This document shows positions 1 through 5,923 of a stretch of 64,000 nucleotides of DNA, piece by piece. Location of the stretch: positions 30,116 to 94,115 of the forward strand of contig NZ_CP082905.1 of assembly GCF_023517775.1 (NCBI RefSeq), read 5' to 3'. The notes beneath the pieces were generated by a model that searched no databases, was not told where the DNA came from, and saw nothing but the letters and a program-made list of their open reading frames with translations. Within the stretch, counting starts at the first letter, position 1; the number at the start of each line of letters is the position of its first letter. A program made the position numbers and the translations under genes. Origin of the DNA: Mixta hanseatica. GTDB taxonomy: Bacteria; Pseudomonadota; Gammaproteobacteria; Enterobacterales; Enterobacteriaceae.

Positions 1-1
1 G

Positions 2-46
2 TGCAGCATGGGCCGCAACGTTGACGATATCGTCAATCAGCGTTAA
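2..46 (+). CDS. possible 3' end of a gene cut by the window edge
   Basis: An open frame enters from the left edge and ends at a TAA at 44-46, giving the tail CSMGRNVDDIVNQR. A rho-independent terminator follows about 75 bases later, which fits a real gene end. Fourteen codons are too few to name a product. Confidence 0.2.
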   Translation, partial: CSMGRNVDDIVNQR

Positions 47-121
47 TATTGAACACAGTTAGCAGGTACAAGCAGCACCGTACAGGCAGCGGTCACCAGC
101 CGCGTCCGGTACAGAAAATTA

Positions 122-149
122 ACTCGGTTTACCAGACCGGGTTTTTTTT
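122..149 (+). terminator. rho-independent terminator
   Basis: A 7-bp stem (ACTCGGT pairing with ACCGGGT, one G-U pair) around a short loop is followed by eight T. It probably ends the gene entering from the left edge. Confidence 0.6.
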
Positions 150-256
150 CGCCTCAAAGATGCCATTTCCGGCACAACTCAGATCCTATACGCATTCTGT
201 TTATTCCCCTAATTTTCACCGATGGTTTTTAGCGTCTCTTTACGCTTTTATACGCA

Positions 257-284
257 ATTCGGTAAAACGCCCATAAAACCGAAG
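257..284 (+). repeat. 28-bp boundary palindrome, copy 1
   Basis: Left arm ATTCGGTAAAA, spacer CGCCCA, right arm TAAAACCGAAG. First of seven copies, all in the same orientation, that separate small genes up to 3937. Confidence 0.75.
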
Positions 285-384
285 CCCTTTCCGGCAGCAT
301 GTCCCTTCGGGTAGCTTTTATCTGAGTCTTTAACATAGCCCATGTGGTAGCCTGCACCGGTGGCTCTCAGAGAGGTTTATTCAA

Positions 385-603
385 TTGAAATGGTTCAAGA
401 TTTATAATCCTAAAAGTAAACAATGGCTTCAGCAAGATGAGGAAAATGGGAGATATGGCACTCGTATTATCTTCACACAGGATGAATCCCGTGCGGGGTT
501 CTGGTCTGAAACAGAAATCCGCTGGATGACCATCCCGCCAGGATCAGAACTTATTTCTTTCAGCCCGAGCCAGGAGGATATCCGATACCGGTATTGGGAA
601 TGA
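385..603 (+). CDS. hypothetical protein, 72 aa (cassette between palindromes 1 and 2)
   Basis: I do not recognise this small soluble protein. It starts at a TTG (MKWFKIYNPK...) preceded by AGAGG at 371-375, about 9 bases upstream. It is rich in aromatic residues (F, W, Y) and ends RYRYWE. It is the only gene between palindrome copies 1 and 2. No signal peptide or membrane segment is visible. An overlapping reverse frame at 429-617 is judged a shadow because it has no credible ribosome-binding site. Confidence 0.5.
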   Translation: MKWFKIYNPKSKQWLQQDEENGRYGTRIIFTQDESRAGFWSETEIRWMTIPPGSELISFSPSQEDIRYRYWE

Positions 604-642
604 ACCAAACCGGTCAAGAGATCTTTATGCCTATTCGCCCTT

Positions 643-670
643 GTTCGGTAAAACGCCTATATTACCGAAC
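643..670 (+). repeat. 28-bp boundary palindrome, copy 2
   Basis: Left arm GTTCGGTAAAA, spacer CGCCTA, right arm TATTACCGAAC. The outermost bases are complementary, and this copy is one of the most symmetric. Confidence 0.75.
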
Positions 671-696
671 CGCAGCACTGTACAATGCCTGTCTCA

Positions 697-1344
697 TCAC
701 GCCTGATCTTCAGCTGCTGATTTACGTGCCCGTGCTGCAACACGGCTTGCGTATCTTTCCTTACGGCGTATCGCTGCTGCCGATTCGGATGCTCTTATTT
801 CTATTAAGCGTTTTCTGATGGCCTCTGCCGGATTGAACCCCTCTTCCCATGAGGTATGCCTGATGTTAAACGTCCGGCAAATATCTTCTGACAACTCGAC
901 CACATAAAGGCCATGCTTCGCATACAACTCCCGCCTCTTTGCGAAGTAAGCCGAAAAATCTGGGGGATCTTCAAAATACTCATCATCAAGATTGTCGAGT
1001 GTGTTGATGACCTGAATATGTTTAGATTCGATGCTGTGCAGCCGGTACAGCATATTAGTATTAAGGTATTTAAATTCGCCTTTTACCGCTGAGAGTTTTA
1101 GCTCTGGTTTATTATATTTCATTGACACATATTCCAACTCTTGGCTATATATACCATCATTGCTCGCAAGAAACTCACACTCGGAAATATATTTATCAAG
1201 AATAAAAACAAGCTGAACAATAATATATCTCTCTTCTTTTTTTCCTTTTTTTGTTTCCCAGACAAGCTCTTTGACTGCATTAAAAATCAGGGGTACTGCT
1301 ATCGCAGCCGCAGCCCCCAGTAATGTCCATGTTTCCTTTTCCAC
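697..1344 (-). CDS. membrane-anchored hypothetical protein (cassette between palindromes 2 and 3)
   Basis: The reading frame is open back to 1518, but the part above 1344 runs through palindrome copy 3. I therefore place the start at the GTG at 1344 (VEKETWTLLGAAAAIAVPL), which has GAGGG just upstream. That gives about 215 aa: one N-terminal membrane segment at about residues 6-28, a charged cytoplasmic domain, and a very basic Ala/Arg-rich tail (about 40 residues). The gene is the sole occupant of its interval and is antisense to its neighbours. The family is unknown to me. The single-anchor layout recalls many small plasmid accessory or defence proteins, but no function can be assigned. Confidence 0.55.
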   Translation of the reverse strand: MEKETWTLLGAAAAIAVPLIFNAVKELVWETKKGKKEERYIIVQLVFILDKYISECEFLASNDGIYSQELEYVSMKYNKPELKLSAVKGEFKYLNTNMLYRLHSIESKHIQVINTLDNLDDEYFEDPPDFSAYFAKRRELYAKHGLYVVELSEDICRTFNIRHTSWEEGFNPAEAIRKRLIEIRASESAAAIRRKERYASRVAARARKSAAEDQA

Positions 1345-1444
1345 TGAAACCCTCGCCCATGCTGCAAGTATTCTTACCCTACAGTTTATACTGTACGACA
1401 GGATGGCCTGCTTAGCTTTTACCAAAGCTGACCTATCTCTCCGG

Positions 1445-1472
1445 ATTCGGTAAAACGCCAATTCTGCCGAAC
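1445..1472 (+). repeat. 28-bp boundary palindrome, copy 3
   Basis: Left arm ATTCGGTAAAA, spacer CGCCAA, degenerate right arm TTCTGCCGAAC. Confidence 0.7.
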
Positions 1473-1537
1473 CGTGAAACGGCGCACGCTGCCGGCTATA
1501 ATTGCTGTCGCGATTCATTCACTAAAAGGAACAAATC

Positions 1538-1849
1538 TTGAAAACGGGATTAATTTCACTGAGCTTGCTGGCCGCCGTACTGCTTACCGGCTGCGATGCA
1601 GGCGCGCAGAGCCTTGAATGGTATAAGGCGCATGATAAGGAGCGAAACGCAAAAGTTGAAGAGTGTAAGAAAGCCTCGAATCCGCGTGGCACCGAAGACT
1701 GCCGTAACGCGATTGATGCTTCTGTTCGTGCTGGGGGCAATATTACACATAGCAAACCTAAAGAGTGGACTCTCGATGGTTCTAAGGGTTATCTGGGGAT
1801 AAGCCGCCGCGAGGCGGTTTTTTTACGCTCTTCTCCGGGCATTCGGTAA
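1538..1849 (+). CDS. EexN-family (entry exclusion-like) lipoprotein, 3' end running into the cassette boundary
   Basis: The N-terminus is a lipoprotein signal with lipobox LLTGC (Cys19). The mature part contains EWYKAHDKERNAKVEECKK followed by a second Cys region, which matches what I remember of EexN entry-exclusion lipoproteins of conjugative elements. The start is a TTG at 1538 with AAAAGGA 8 bases upstream. The frame has no stop before the terminator at 1804-1824 and ends only at a TAA inside palindrome copy 4. The last 25 or so residues (from about TLDGSK) are therefore probably not native, and the 3' end looks cut at the cassette junction. Role by family: surface or entry exclusion. It is a lone gene far from tra, so this is inference. 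Confidence 0.65.
   Translation: MKTGLISLSLLAAVLLTGCDAGAQSLEWYKAHDKERNAKVEECKKASNPRGTEDCRNAIDASVRAGGNITHSKPKEWTLDGSKGYLGISRREAVFLRSSPGIR
1804..1824 (+). terminator. terminator at cassette boundary
   Basis: CCGCC-GCGA-GGCGG stem-loop followed by seven T. The same hairpin precedes palindrome copies 5 and 6 (2471 and 3717), so terminator plus palindrome form one repeated boundary unit of about 65 bp. Confidence 0.7.
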
Positions 1850-1868
1850 AACGCCTATAAAACCGAAT
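1841..1868 (+). repeat. 28-bp boundary palindrome, copy 4
   Basis: Left arm ATTCGGTAAAA, spacer CGCCTA, right arm TAAAACCGAAT. Confidence 0.75.
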
Positions 1869-1881
1869 TTGCCATGTAAAC

Positions 1882-1905
1882 AAAAAATCCGCCCCAGTGG
1901 GACGG
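1882..1905 (-). terminator. rho-independent terminator after the small toxin-like ORF
   Basis: On the minus strand CCGTCCC and GGGGCGG form a stem with a 3-base loop, followed by A then six T. It lies about 50 bases after the stop of the 23-28 residue hydrophobic ORF and would define the end of its mRNA. Confidence 0.6.
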
Positions 1906-1953
1906 CCTAAAACGGTAAGCTGTTTTATGTCCCCAGGGGGACTTCATCTCCGA

Positions 1954-2025
1954 TTAAAGAAAATTTTCGATTAGGGACAGTATAACTGTCACCAGATTAA
2001 TCACTGCCGTAATAAGCTCGATCAT
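1954..2025 (-). CDS. small hydrophobic peptide, type I toxin-like
   Basis: A 23-codon ORF starts at the ATG at 2025, with GAGG about 9 bases upstream. The frame could also start at 2040, giving 28 aa. The peptide is nearly all Ile, Leu and Val with Thr, Asn and Ser (MIELITAVINLVTVILSLI, then ENFL), which is one predicted membrane helix. A terminator follows at 1882-1905. Size, hydrophobicity and an own transcription unit resemble type I toxin peptides that insert into the inner membrane. No antisense RNA is demonstrated. It shares its cassette with the 27-aa ORF at 2237. Confidence 0.45.
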   Translation of the reverse strand: MIELITAVINLVTVILSLIENFL

Positions 2026-2107
2026 AACCCGCATCCTCATGCTGATGCGTGGCGTTTACCTACCTCCCGCCGTATATTCGCCCAGAAGGTTTCGGAACTC
2101 CGCTTTC

Positions 2108-2130
2108 GCTAAGAATGAAGTTAACCACAC
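2108..2130 (+). repeat. 23-bp direct repeat, copy a
   Basis: Identical to 2378-2400; begins GCTAAGAATGAAGTTAACCA. The two copies flank the 27-codon ORF at 2237-2320 inside one cassette. Confidence 0.7.
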
Positions 2131-2236
2131 ATATATTGCCCCCGGCCCAGGGATGCGACCCCCTTCGTCTGGGACTCCTTCCTTACAGCTCGTTCCCTCT
2201 GTTACCAAAAAATCAGTTCTAACTTAGGAGATTAAA

Positions 2237-2320
2237 ATGACTGATTACCGCAGTGTTGCGCGGTTTTTTACTGAAGCACTATATGGATTCATCTTAGCGA
2301 TGCGGAAGTATAAAGCGTAA
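2237..2320 (+). CDS. mini-ORF, 27 aa
   Basis: ATG at 2237 preceded by TTAGGAG with ideal 6-base spacing. It encodes a peptide beginning MTDYRSVARFFTEALYGFIL and ending in a basic tail (MRKYKA), so it is short, amphipathic and mildly hydrophobic. The strong ribosome-binding site and flanking direct repeats argue that it is translated. I do not recognise it. It could be a leader peptide, a toxin or a regulator of the opposite-strand hydrophobic peptide. Confidence 0.35.
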   Translation: MTDYRSVARFFTEALYGFILAMRKYKA

Positions 2321-2377
2321 GCACGACTTATCAAAGCGGGATTTGATAAGGTAGGTCATATGACGTACACTGAAAGA

Positions 2378-2400
2378 GCTAAGAATGAAGTTAACCACAC
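2378..2400 (+). repeat. 23-bp direct repeat, copy b
   Basis: Identical to 2108-2130. Confidence 0.7.
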
Positions 2401-2434
2401 CGTTATGCCAGCCTGCGAAACTGACGTAACGGTA

Positions 2435-2462
2435 AGAAACCCTGCCCTAGAGCGGGGTTTCT
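2435..2462 (+). terminator. strong hairpin, probable terminator
   Basis: AGAAACCCTGC pairs with GCGGGGTTTCT around a 5-6 base loop. It lies just before the boundary terminator at 2471 and has no long T run of its own. Confidence 0.45.
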
Positions 2463-2470
2463 GCCATCTG

Positions 2471-2492
2471 ACCGCCGCCAGGCGGTTTTTTT
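2471..2492 (+). terminator. terminator at cassette boundary
   Basis: ACCGCC-GCCA-GGCGGT stem followed by a T run; the same unit as at 1804 and 3717. Confidence 0.65.
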
Positions 2493-2508
2493 ACGCCCTT
2501 TTCCCGCC

Positions 2509-2536
2509 GTTCGGTAATACCTCAATCCTGCCGGAT
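2509..2536 (+). repeat. 28-bp boundary palindrome, copy 5 (degenerate)
   Basis: Left arm GTTCGGTAATA, spacer CCTCAA, right arm TCCTGCCGGAT. The left arm and the preceding terminator are conserved while the right arm has decayed. Confidence 0.55.
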
Positions 2537-2664
2537 GGTTCCCGCTGCGGCCTGTTGGTTCTGTTTTTCAAGGCTATTGTCGGGGCTACATTTAGTAATT
2601 TGAAAAACTCCACAAACTGATATGATTATCTTCATCTACCTAAGGCCAACACACAGAGCAAAAC

Positions 2665-3702
2665 GTGTCCATGCATAAATCAAAAGAACAAGTTGCAGAA
2701 ATATTGAGCGATTATTTTACTCTTTGTATTGCAATTGTGACTGAAGATTCTTCAGATTATCAAAAGCACGTTCTAACCTATCAATTTTCCCGGCAACAAG
2801 TCTTGGGGCTGGATAACGAGTTAATGCTCCCTAATTGGATTTTAGCCGCTGCAAGTATTCCTCTTTTAAAGTCTCATGTTGACTTACATGTTCAGGGGGG
2901 GGCGGGAAGTTGGGCCAGGAGACGAACTTATCTCCACTCAGTAATGGACACCATTCTGCAAACCTATAGAAATCCTGTAGCATCTAACTTTTCGCAGGCA
3001 ATGGCTGATGCTTTTAAAGCAGCTAAGTCTGCCCCACCTTCTTATCAAGACGCGGGATCATCTAACTTTTCGCAAGCAATGGCTGATGCTTTTAAAGCAG
3101 CTAAGTCTGATTCACCTTCTTATCAAGACGCGGGATCATTGCTTTTATCACAGCATGCTGAAAATTCACATAAATCCTCTTATGAACACCAGGGTAATGT
3201 CTCTTATCCATCTAAGCAACCGACAAGTGACAACATTCGTCAGGAAGAGTTAAAGCTGGGTATGTCTAATGCCGGAAGCCCAGACGTGGAAAGTAAAAAG
3301 AAGGTGTTTATAGTTCATGGCCATGATGAGCTGTTAAAAAATGAAGTATATGTTTTTCTGAGTCAGGAAGGCTATGAACCCATAATACTCCATCTTCAGG
3401 CAAATAAGGGATCAACCATCATTGAAAAGCTTGAAGAGAATATTGCAGACGTTTCGTTCGCCGTGATTTTATATACAGCATGTGATCAAGGTAAATCTTT
3501 TAAAGAGGCTGATTTGAAATCCCGTGCGCGTCAGAACGTTGTTTTTGAGCATGGGTATTTAATCTGTAAGCTTGGCAGAGAACGCGTGGCTGCCCTTAAA
3601 AGTGACGGTGTTGAAATACCTGGTGATCTCTCCGGGCTAATAACTATCCCAACGAGTAACTGGCAGTATGAACTCCTGAAAGAACTGAAAGCAGCCAATT
3701 GA
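2665..3702 (+). CDS. TIR-like predicted nucleotide-binding effector protein
   Basis: 345 aa. The C-terminal part, from about residue 210, begins KKKVFIVHGHDELLKNEV and contains RARQNVVFEHGYLICKLG. These are the signatures of the TIR-like domain found in CBASS/Pycsar-type NADase effectors and predicted nucleotide-binding proteins; the Glu in VVFEHG is the expected catalytic residue. The N-terminal 110 residues are an unrecognised helical domain. Between them lie two tandem 26-residue copies (SNFSQAMADAFKAAKS...). The start taken is GTG 2665; ATG 2671 is an alternative. No cyclase or Argonaute partner is adjacent, so it stands alone in its cassette. A role in abortive anti-phage defence is inference from the domain. 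It is AT-richer than the tra genes. Confidence 0.7.
   Translation: MSMHKSKEQVAEILSDYFTLCIAIVTEDSSDYQKHVLTYQFSRQQVLGLDNELMLPNWILAAASIPLLKSHVDLHVQGGAGSWARRRTYLHSVMDTILQTYRNPVASNFSQAMADAFKAAKSAPPSYQDAGSSNFSQAMADAFKAAKSDSPSYQDAGSLLLSQHAENSHKSSYEHQGNVSYPSKQPTSDNIRQEELKLGMSNAGSPDVESKKKVFIVHGHDELLKNEVYVFLSQEGYEPIILHLQANKGSTIIEKLEENIADVSFAVILYTACDQGKSFKEADLKSRARQNVVFEHGYLICKLGRERVAALKSDGVEIPGDLSGLITIPTSNWQYELLKELKAAN
2983..3138 (+). repeat. 78-bp tandem duplication inside the TIR-like gene
   Basis: 2983-3060 and 3061-3138 are nearly identical and in frame, each coding 26 residues starting SNFSQAMADAFKAAKS. Few differences mean a recent duplication in the linker. Confidence 0.9.
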
Positions 3703-3716
3703 AACAACAACCGGTA

Positions 3717-3738
3717 ACCGCCGCCAGGCGGTTTTTTT
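3717..3738 (+). terminator. terminator at cassette boundary
   Basis: ACCGCC-GCCA-GGCGGT stem followed by a T run, 15 bases after the TIR-like gene. Confidence 0.7.
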
Positions 3739-3754
3739 ACGCCCTTCTCCGGGC

Positions 3755-3782
3755 ATTCGGTAAAACCCTTATATTACCGAAT
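3755..3782 (+). repeat. 28-bp boundary palindrome, copy 6
   Basis: Left arm ATTCGGTAAAA, spacer CCCTTA, right arm TATTACCGAAT. Confidence 0.75.
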
Positions 3783-3899
3783 CGCCCCGCTGCGGCGCTG
3801 AATACTATATGTTGTGCTTTTCCCAGCTGGCAGACATACGAGATATAGTGGTCTGACGGTCATCGCCGGGGCAGGCCGCGCCGGTTTTCCCGCTGCGCC

Positions 3900-3937
3900 G
3901 TTCGGTAAAACTCCGGCAGCGGAGGCTTTAACCGAAT
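3900..3937 (+). repeat. boundary palindrome, copy 7, with expanded spacer
   Basis: Left arm GTTCGGTAAAA at 3900-3910 and right arm TTTAACCGAAT at 3927-3937. The 16-base spacer itself holds a small hairpin (CTCCG/CGGAG). Last copy, about 210 bases before the recombinase gene. Confidence 0.6.
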
Positions 3938-4035
3938 GCGATTTACCGCCAGCGGAGTTTTTCTTCTTGTCTTTTTTCAGAATCATGTCGAGAAGCACTA
4001 ATCCTATTAGGATTATCAGGTGAGCCCTTATGACA

Positions 4036-4138
4036 TGTACTAATACGGTCGGTTTCGTACATGTAGAATATAGCCTGTCCGAAAGTTAGTGTTTTTAATT
4101 TCGGACATGCGCTATAATAAGTACACCTATTTCGTACA
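4036..4138 (+). promoter_or_regulatory. res-like recombination and operator sites of the serine recombinase
   Basis: Three imperfect palindromes lie in tandem: 4036-4061 (TGTAC...CGTACA), 4076-4107 (TGTCCGAAA...TTTCGGACA) and 4108-4138 (ending TTTCGTACA). This is the three-subsite layout of resolvase res loci directly upstream of the recombinase gene. TATAAT at 4113-4118 could be the -10 box of that gene, so the protein probably represses itself. Confidence 0.65.
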
Positions 4139-4150
4139 CAAAATAACTAC

Positions 4151-4747
4151 ATGTCACGAGTCTTTGCCTACTGCAGGGTATCGACCCTCGAACAGAACAC
4201 TGAAAACCAGCGTCGTGAAATCGAAGCGGCCGGCTTTGCCATCAGACCCCAGCGACTGATTGAAGAGTACATAAGTGGTTCAGTCGCGGCTGCTGAACGC
4301 CCTGGATTTATGCGTCTCCTTGATCGAATGGAAAACGGGGACGTTTTAATCGTAACGAAGCTGGATCGCCTCGGGCGAAACGCCATGGATATCAGAAAAA
4401 CCGTTGAGCTACTTTCTGCGTCAGAAATACGGGTACACTGCCTGGCGCTGGGAGGGGTAGACCTCACCAGTCCGGCCGGAAAGATGACAATGCAGGTAAT
4501 CTCGGCGGTTGCTGAATTTGAGCGCGATCTGCTACTTGAACGTACACATGCTGGTATTGCGCGGGCTAAGGCATCCGGAAAGCGTTTCGGCCGCCCGCCG
4601 GCTCTGGATGACGAACAAAAGAAAGCGGTGTTCTTGCGTCTTAGTGAAGGGAAGAGTATCAGCGCGATCGCCCGCGAATTTGACACCACACGGCAGACCA
4701 TTTTAAGAGTGAAAGCGATAATGGAAGACGCTGATGCTCGTTCATGA
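4151..4747 (+). CDS. serine recombinase (resolvase/invertase family)
   Basis: 198 aa, the usual length of small serine resolvases. The N-terminal catalytic domain has [10 protein letters not shown] with Arg9 and nucleophile Ser11, then KLDRLGRN and [11 protein letters not shown]. The C-terminal helix-turn-helix is [20 protein letters not shown]. It cuts and rejoins DNA at res sites, normally to resolve transposon cointegrates or plasmid dimers. The upstream 4036-4138 region is the likely target. No tnpA of its own is beside it. It closes the palindrome-bounded array, so it may be a plasmid resolvase, a Tn3-family remnant, or linked to the array; the 28-bp palindromes do not resemble its res subsites. 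Confidence 0.85.
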   Translation: MSRVFAYCRVSTLEQNTENQRREIEAAGFAIRPQRLIEEYISGSVAAAERPGFMRLLDRMENGDVLIVTKLDRLGRNAMDIRKTVELLSASEIRVHCLALGGVDLTSPAGKMTMQVISAVAEFERDLLLERTHAGIARAKASGKRFGRPPALDDEQKKAVFLRLSEGKSISAIAREFDTTRQTILRVKAIMEDADARS

Positions 4748-4764
4748 GTTGCTTTTCTGCGTAT

Positions 4765-4788
4765 GTCCGCTTTGTGCCATAAGCGGAC
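4765..4788 (+). terminator. inverted repeat after the recombinase gene
   Basis: GTCCGCTT and AAGCGGAC around an 8-base loop, 17 bases after the stop. No strong T run follows, so terminator function is uncertain. Confidence 0.4.
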
Positions 4789-4839
4789 GTTATTCCGATA
4801 ACAAAGAGCGGAACAACGAAGAATATAAATAGCTAAACT

Positions 4840-5724
4840 TCAGATTTTCAGTATATCAATGACGACTCTCAGTGCCGGCGACACATTGCGGTGAGGATAA
4901 TACAGGAATGAACCTTCCAGGCGCTGGCTGTAACGTGGCAACGCCCTGATAAGATTGCCTTGCTCTAAATCATCAGCGACCAGTTCCTCCGGGACATAAG
5001 CCAGCCCCAGCCCCAGTCTGGCTGCTTTTGCTTCCATGTAGCTGTCAGAAAAGGCCCACTGTCCTTGTGGTCGGTGCGTTATTTTTTTACCGTCCTGAAG
5101 GAGTTCCCACTGATAAAGGCTACCATCGGCAAACTGGTAGGCTATACAAGGATGAATCACTAAATCAGCCGGTGTTTGTGGAAAGCCATAGCGACGAAAA
5201 TGCTCGGGCGTAGCTACAACAACCATCTCCATGTCAGGTGTAATACGCACCGCGACCATGCCCTGTCCTACCTCCGGCCCCAGCCGCACGCCGGCATCAA
5301 ACCGCTCAGCGATAATATCGACGAACCGGCTTTCACTGATGAGTTCAAGCCTGATATCGGGGTAACGGTGCTTAAATAGCGCCAGCTTCGGTAAAAGAAC
5401 TTTATCAATAGCATGCTGGCTGGCATTGATGCGTACCGTACCGGACGGGGTATTCCGGTAATACGCCAGCGTGGCAAGACCCGTATCTAAAGCATCAAAT
5501 CCGGATTCTGTTGTCTGATACAGTTGCTCACCTGCCTGTGTTAACGACAGCCTGCGCGTAGTGCGAACCAGAAGCTGTATACCCAGCCTTTCTTCAAGTT
5601 CACGGACAGAACGACTAACGCCTGATTGTGCAAGTCCAAGACGATGTGCCGCTGCAGTGAAACTGCCCTCCCGCACCACCTGCATAAACAAGTAGAGCTC
5701 ATTATAGTTTTCCCGTTTTGCCAT
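4840..5724 (-). CDS. LysR-family transcriptional regulator
   Basis: 294 aa. The N-terminal winged helix-turn-helix (about residues 5-64) contains GSFTAAAHRLGLAQSGVSRS and a following ELEERLGIQLLVRTTRRLSLT. The rest is a type 2 periplasmic-binding-like effector domain, close to the group regulating oxidoreductases and hydrolases. It is divergent from the exported hydrolase at 5924, with about 200 bases between starts, which is the classical arrangement for a LysR protein controlling its neighbour. The inducer is unknown. Confidence 0.9.
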   Translation of the reverse strand: MAKRENYNELYLFMQVVREGSFTAAAHRLGLAQSGVSRSVRELEERLGIQLLVRTTRRLSLTQAGEQLYQTTESGFDALDTGLATLAYYRNTPSGTVRINASQHAIDKVLLPKLALFKHRYPDIRLELISESRFVDIIAERFDAGVRLGPEVGQGMVAVRITPDMEMVVVATPEHFRRYGFPQTPADLVIHPCIAYQFADGSLYQWELLQDGKKITHRPQGQWAFSDSYMEAKAARLGLGLAYVPEELVADDLEQGNLIRALPRYSQRLEGSFLYYPHRNVSPALRVVIDILKI

Positions 5725-5923
5725 TTGCGCGTCCTCAGAATATCTGGCCGCAAATGATGTCTGCTGCGGCCCTTCATTTATAACAATATGCTATTAATCC
5801 TAGCAATTTTTACCCTCTAATCAGCACTATTTCTGCTACCTATAATGAGCGCATTGCATCAAAGCACAGCAGTACTCTCCGTATGAAACCGGTACCTCAC
5901 TTTTCTTTTTCAGGGGAATTTAA

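Noticed and set aside
2360..2620. 86-codon frame starting at the second 23-bp repeat
   Set aside because: It runs through two terminator hairpins and a boundary palindrome, so it cannot be a normal gene.
257..3937. CRISPR array as an explanation of the evenly built 28-bp repeats
   Set aside because: The intervals are 118-1220 bp and carry genes, not uniform spacers, and no cas gene is present.
257..3937. Integron attC sites as an explanation of the palindromes
   Set aside because: The sites lack the GTTRRRY core and R''/L'' boxes, and no integron integrase gene is in the window.
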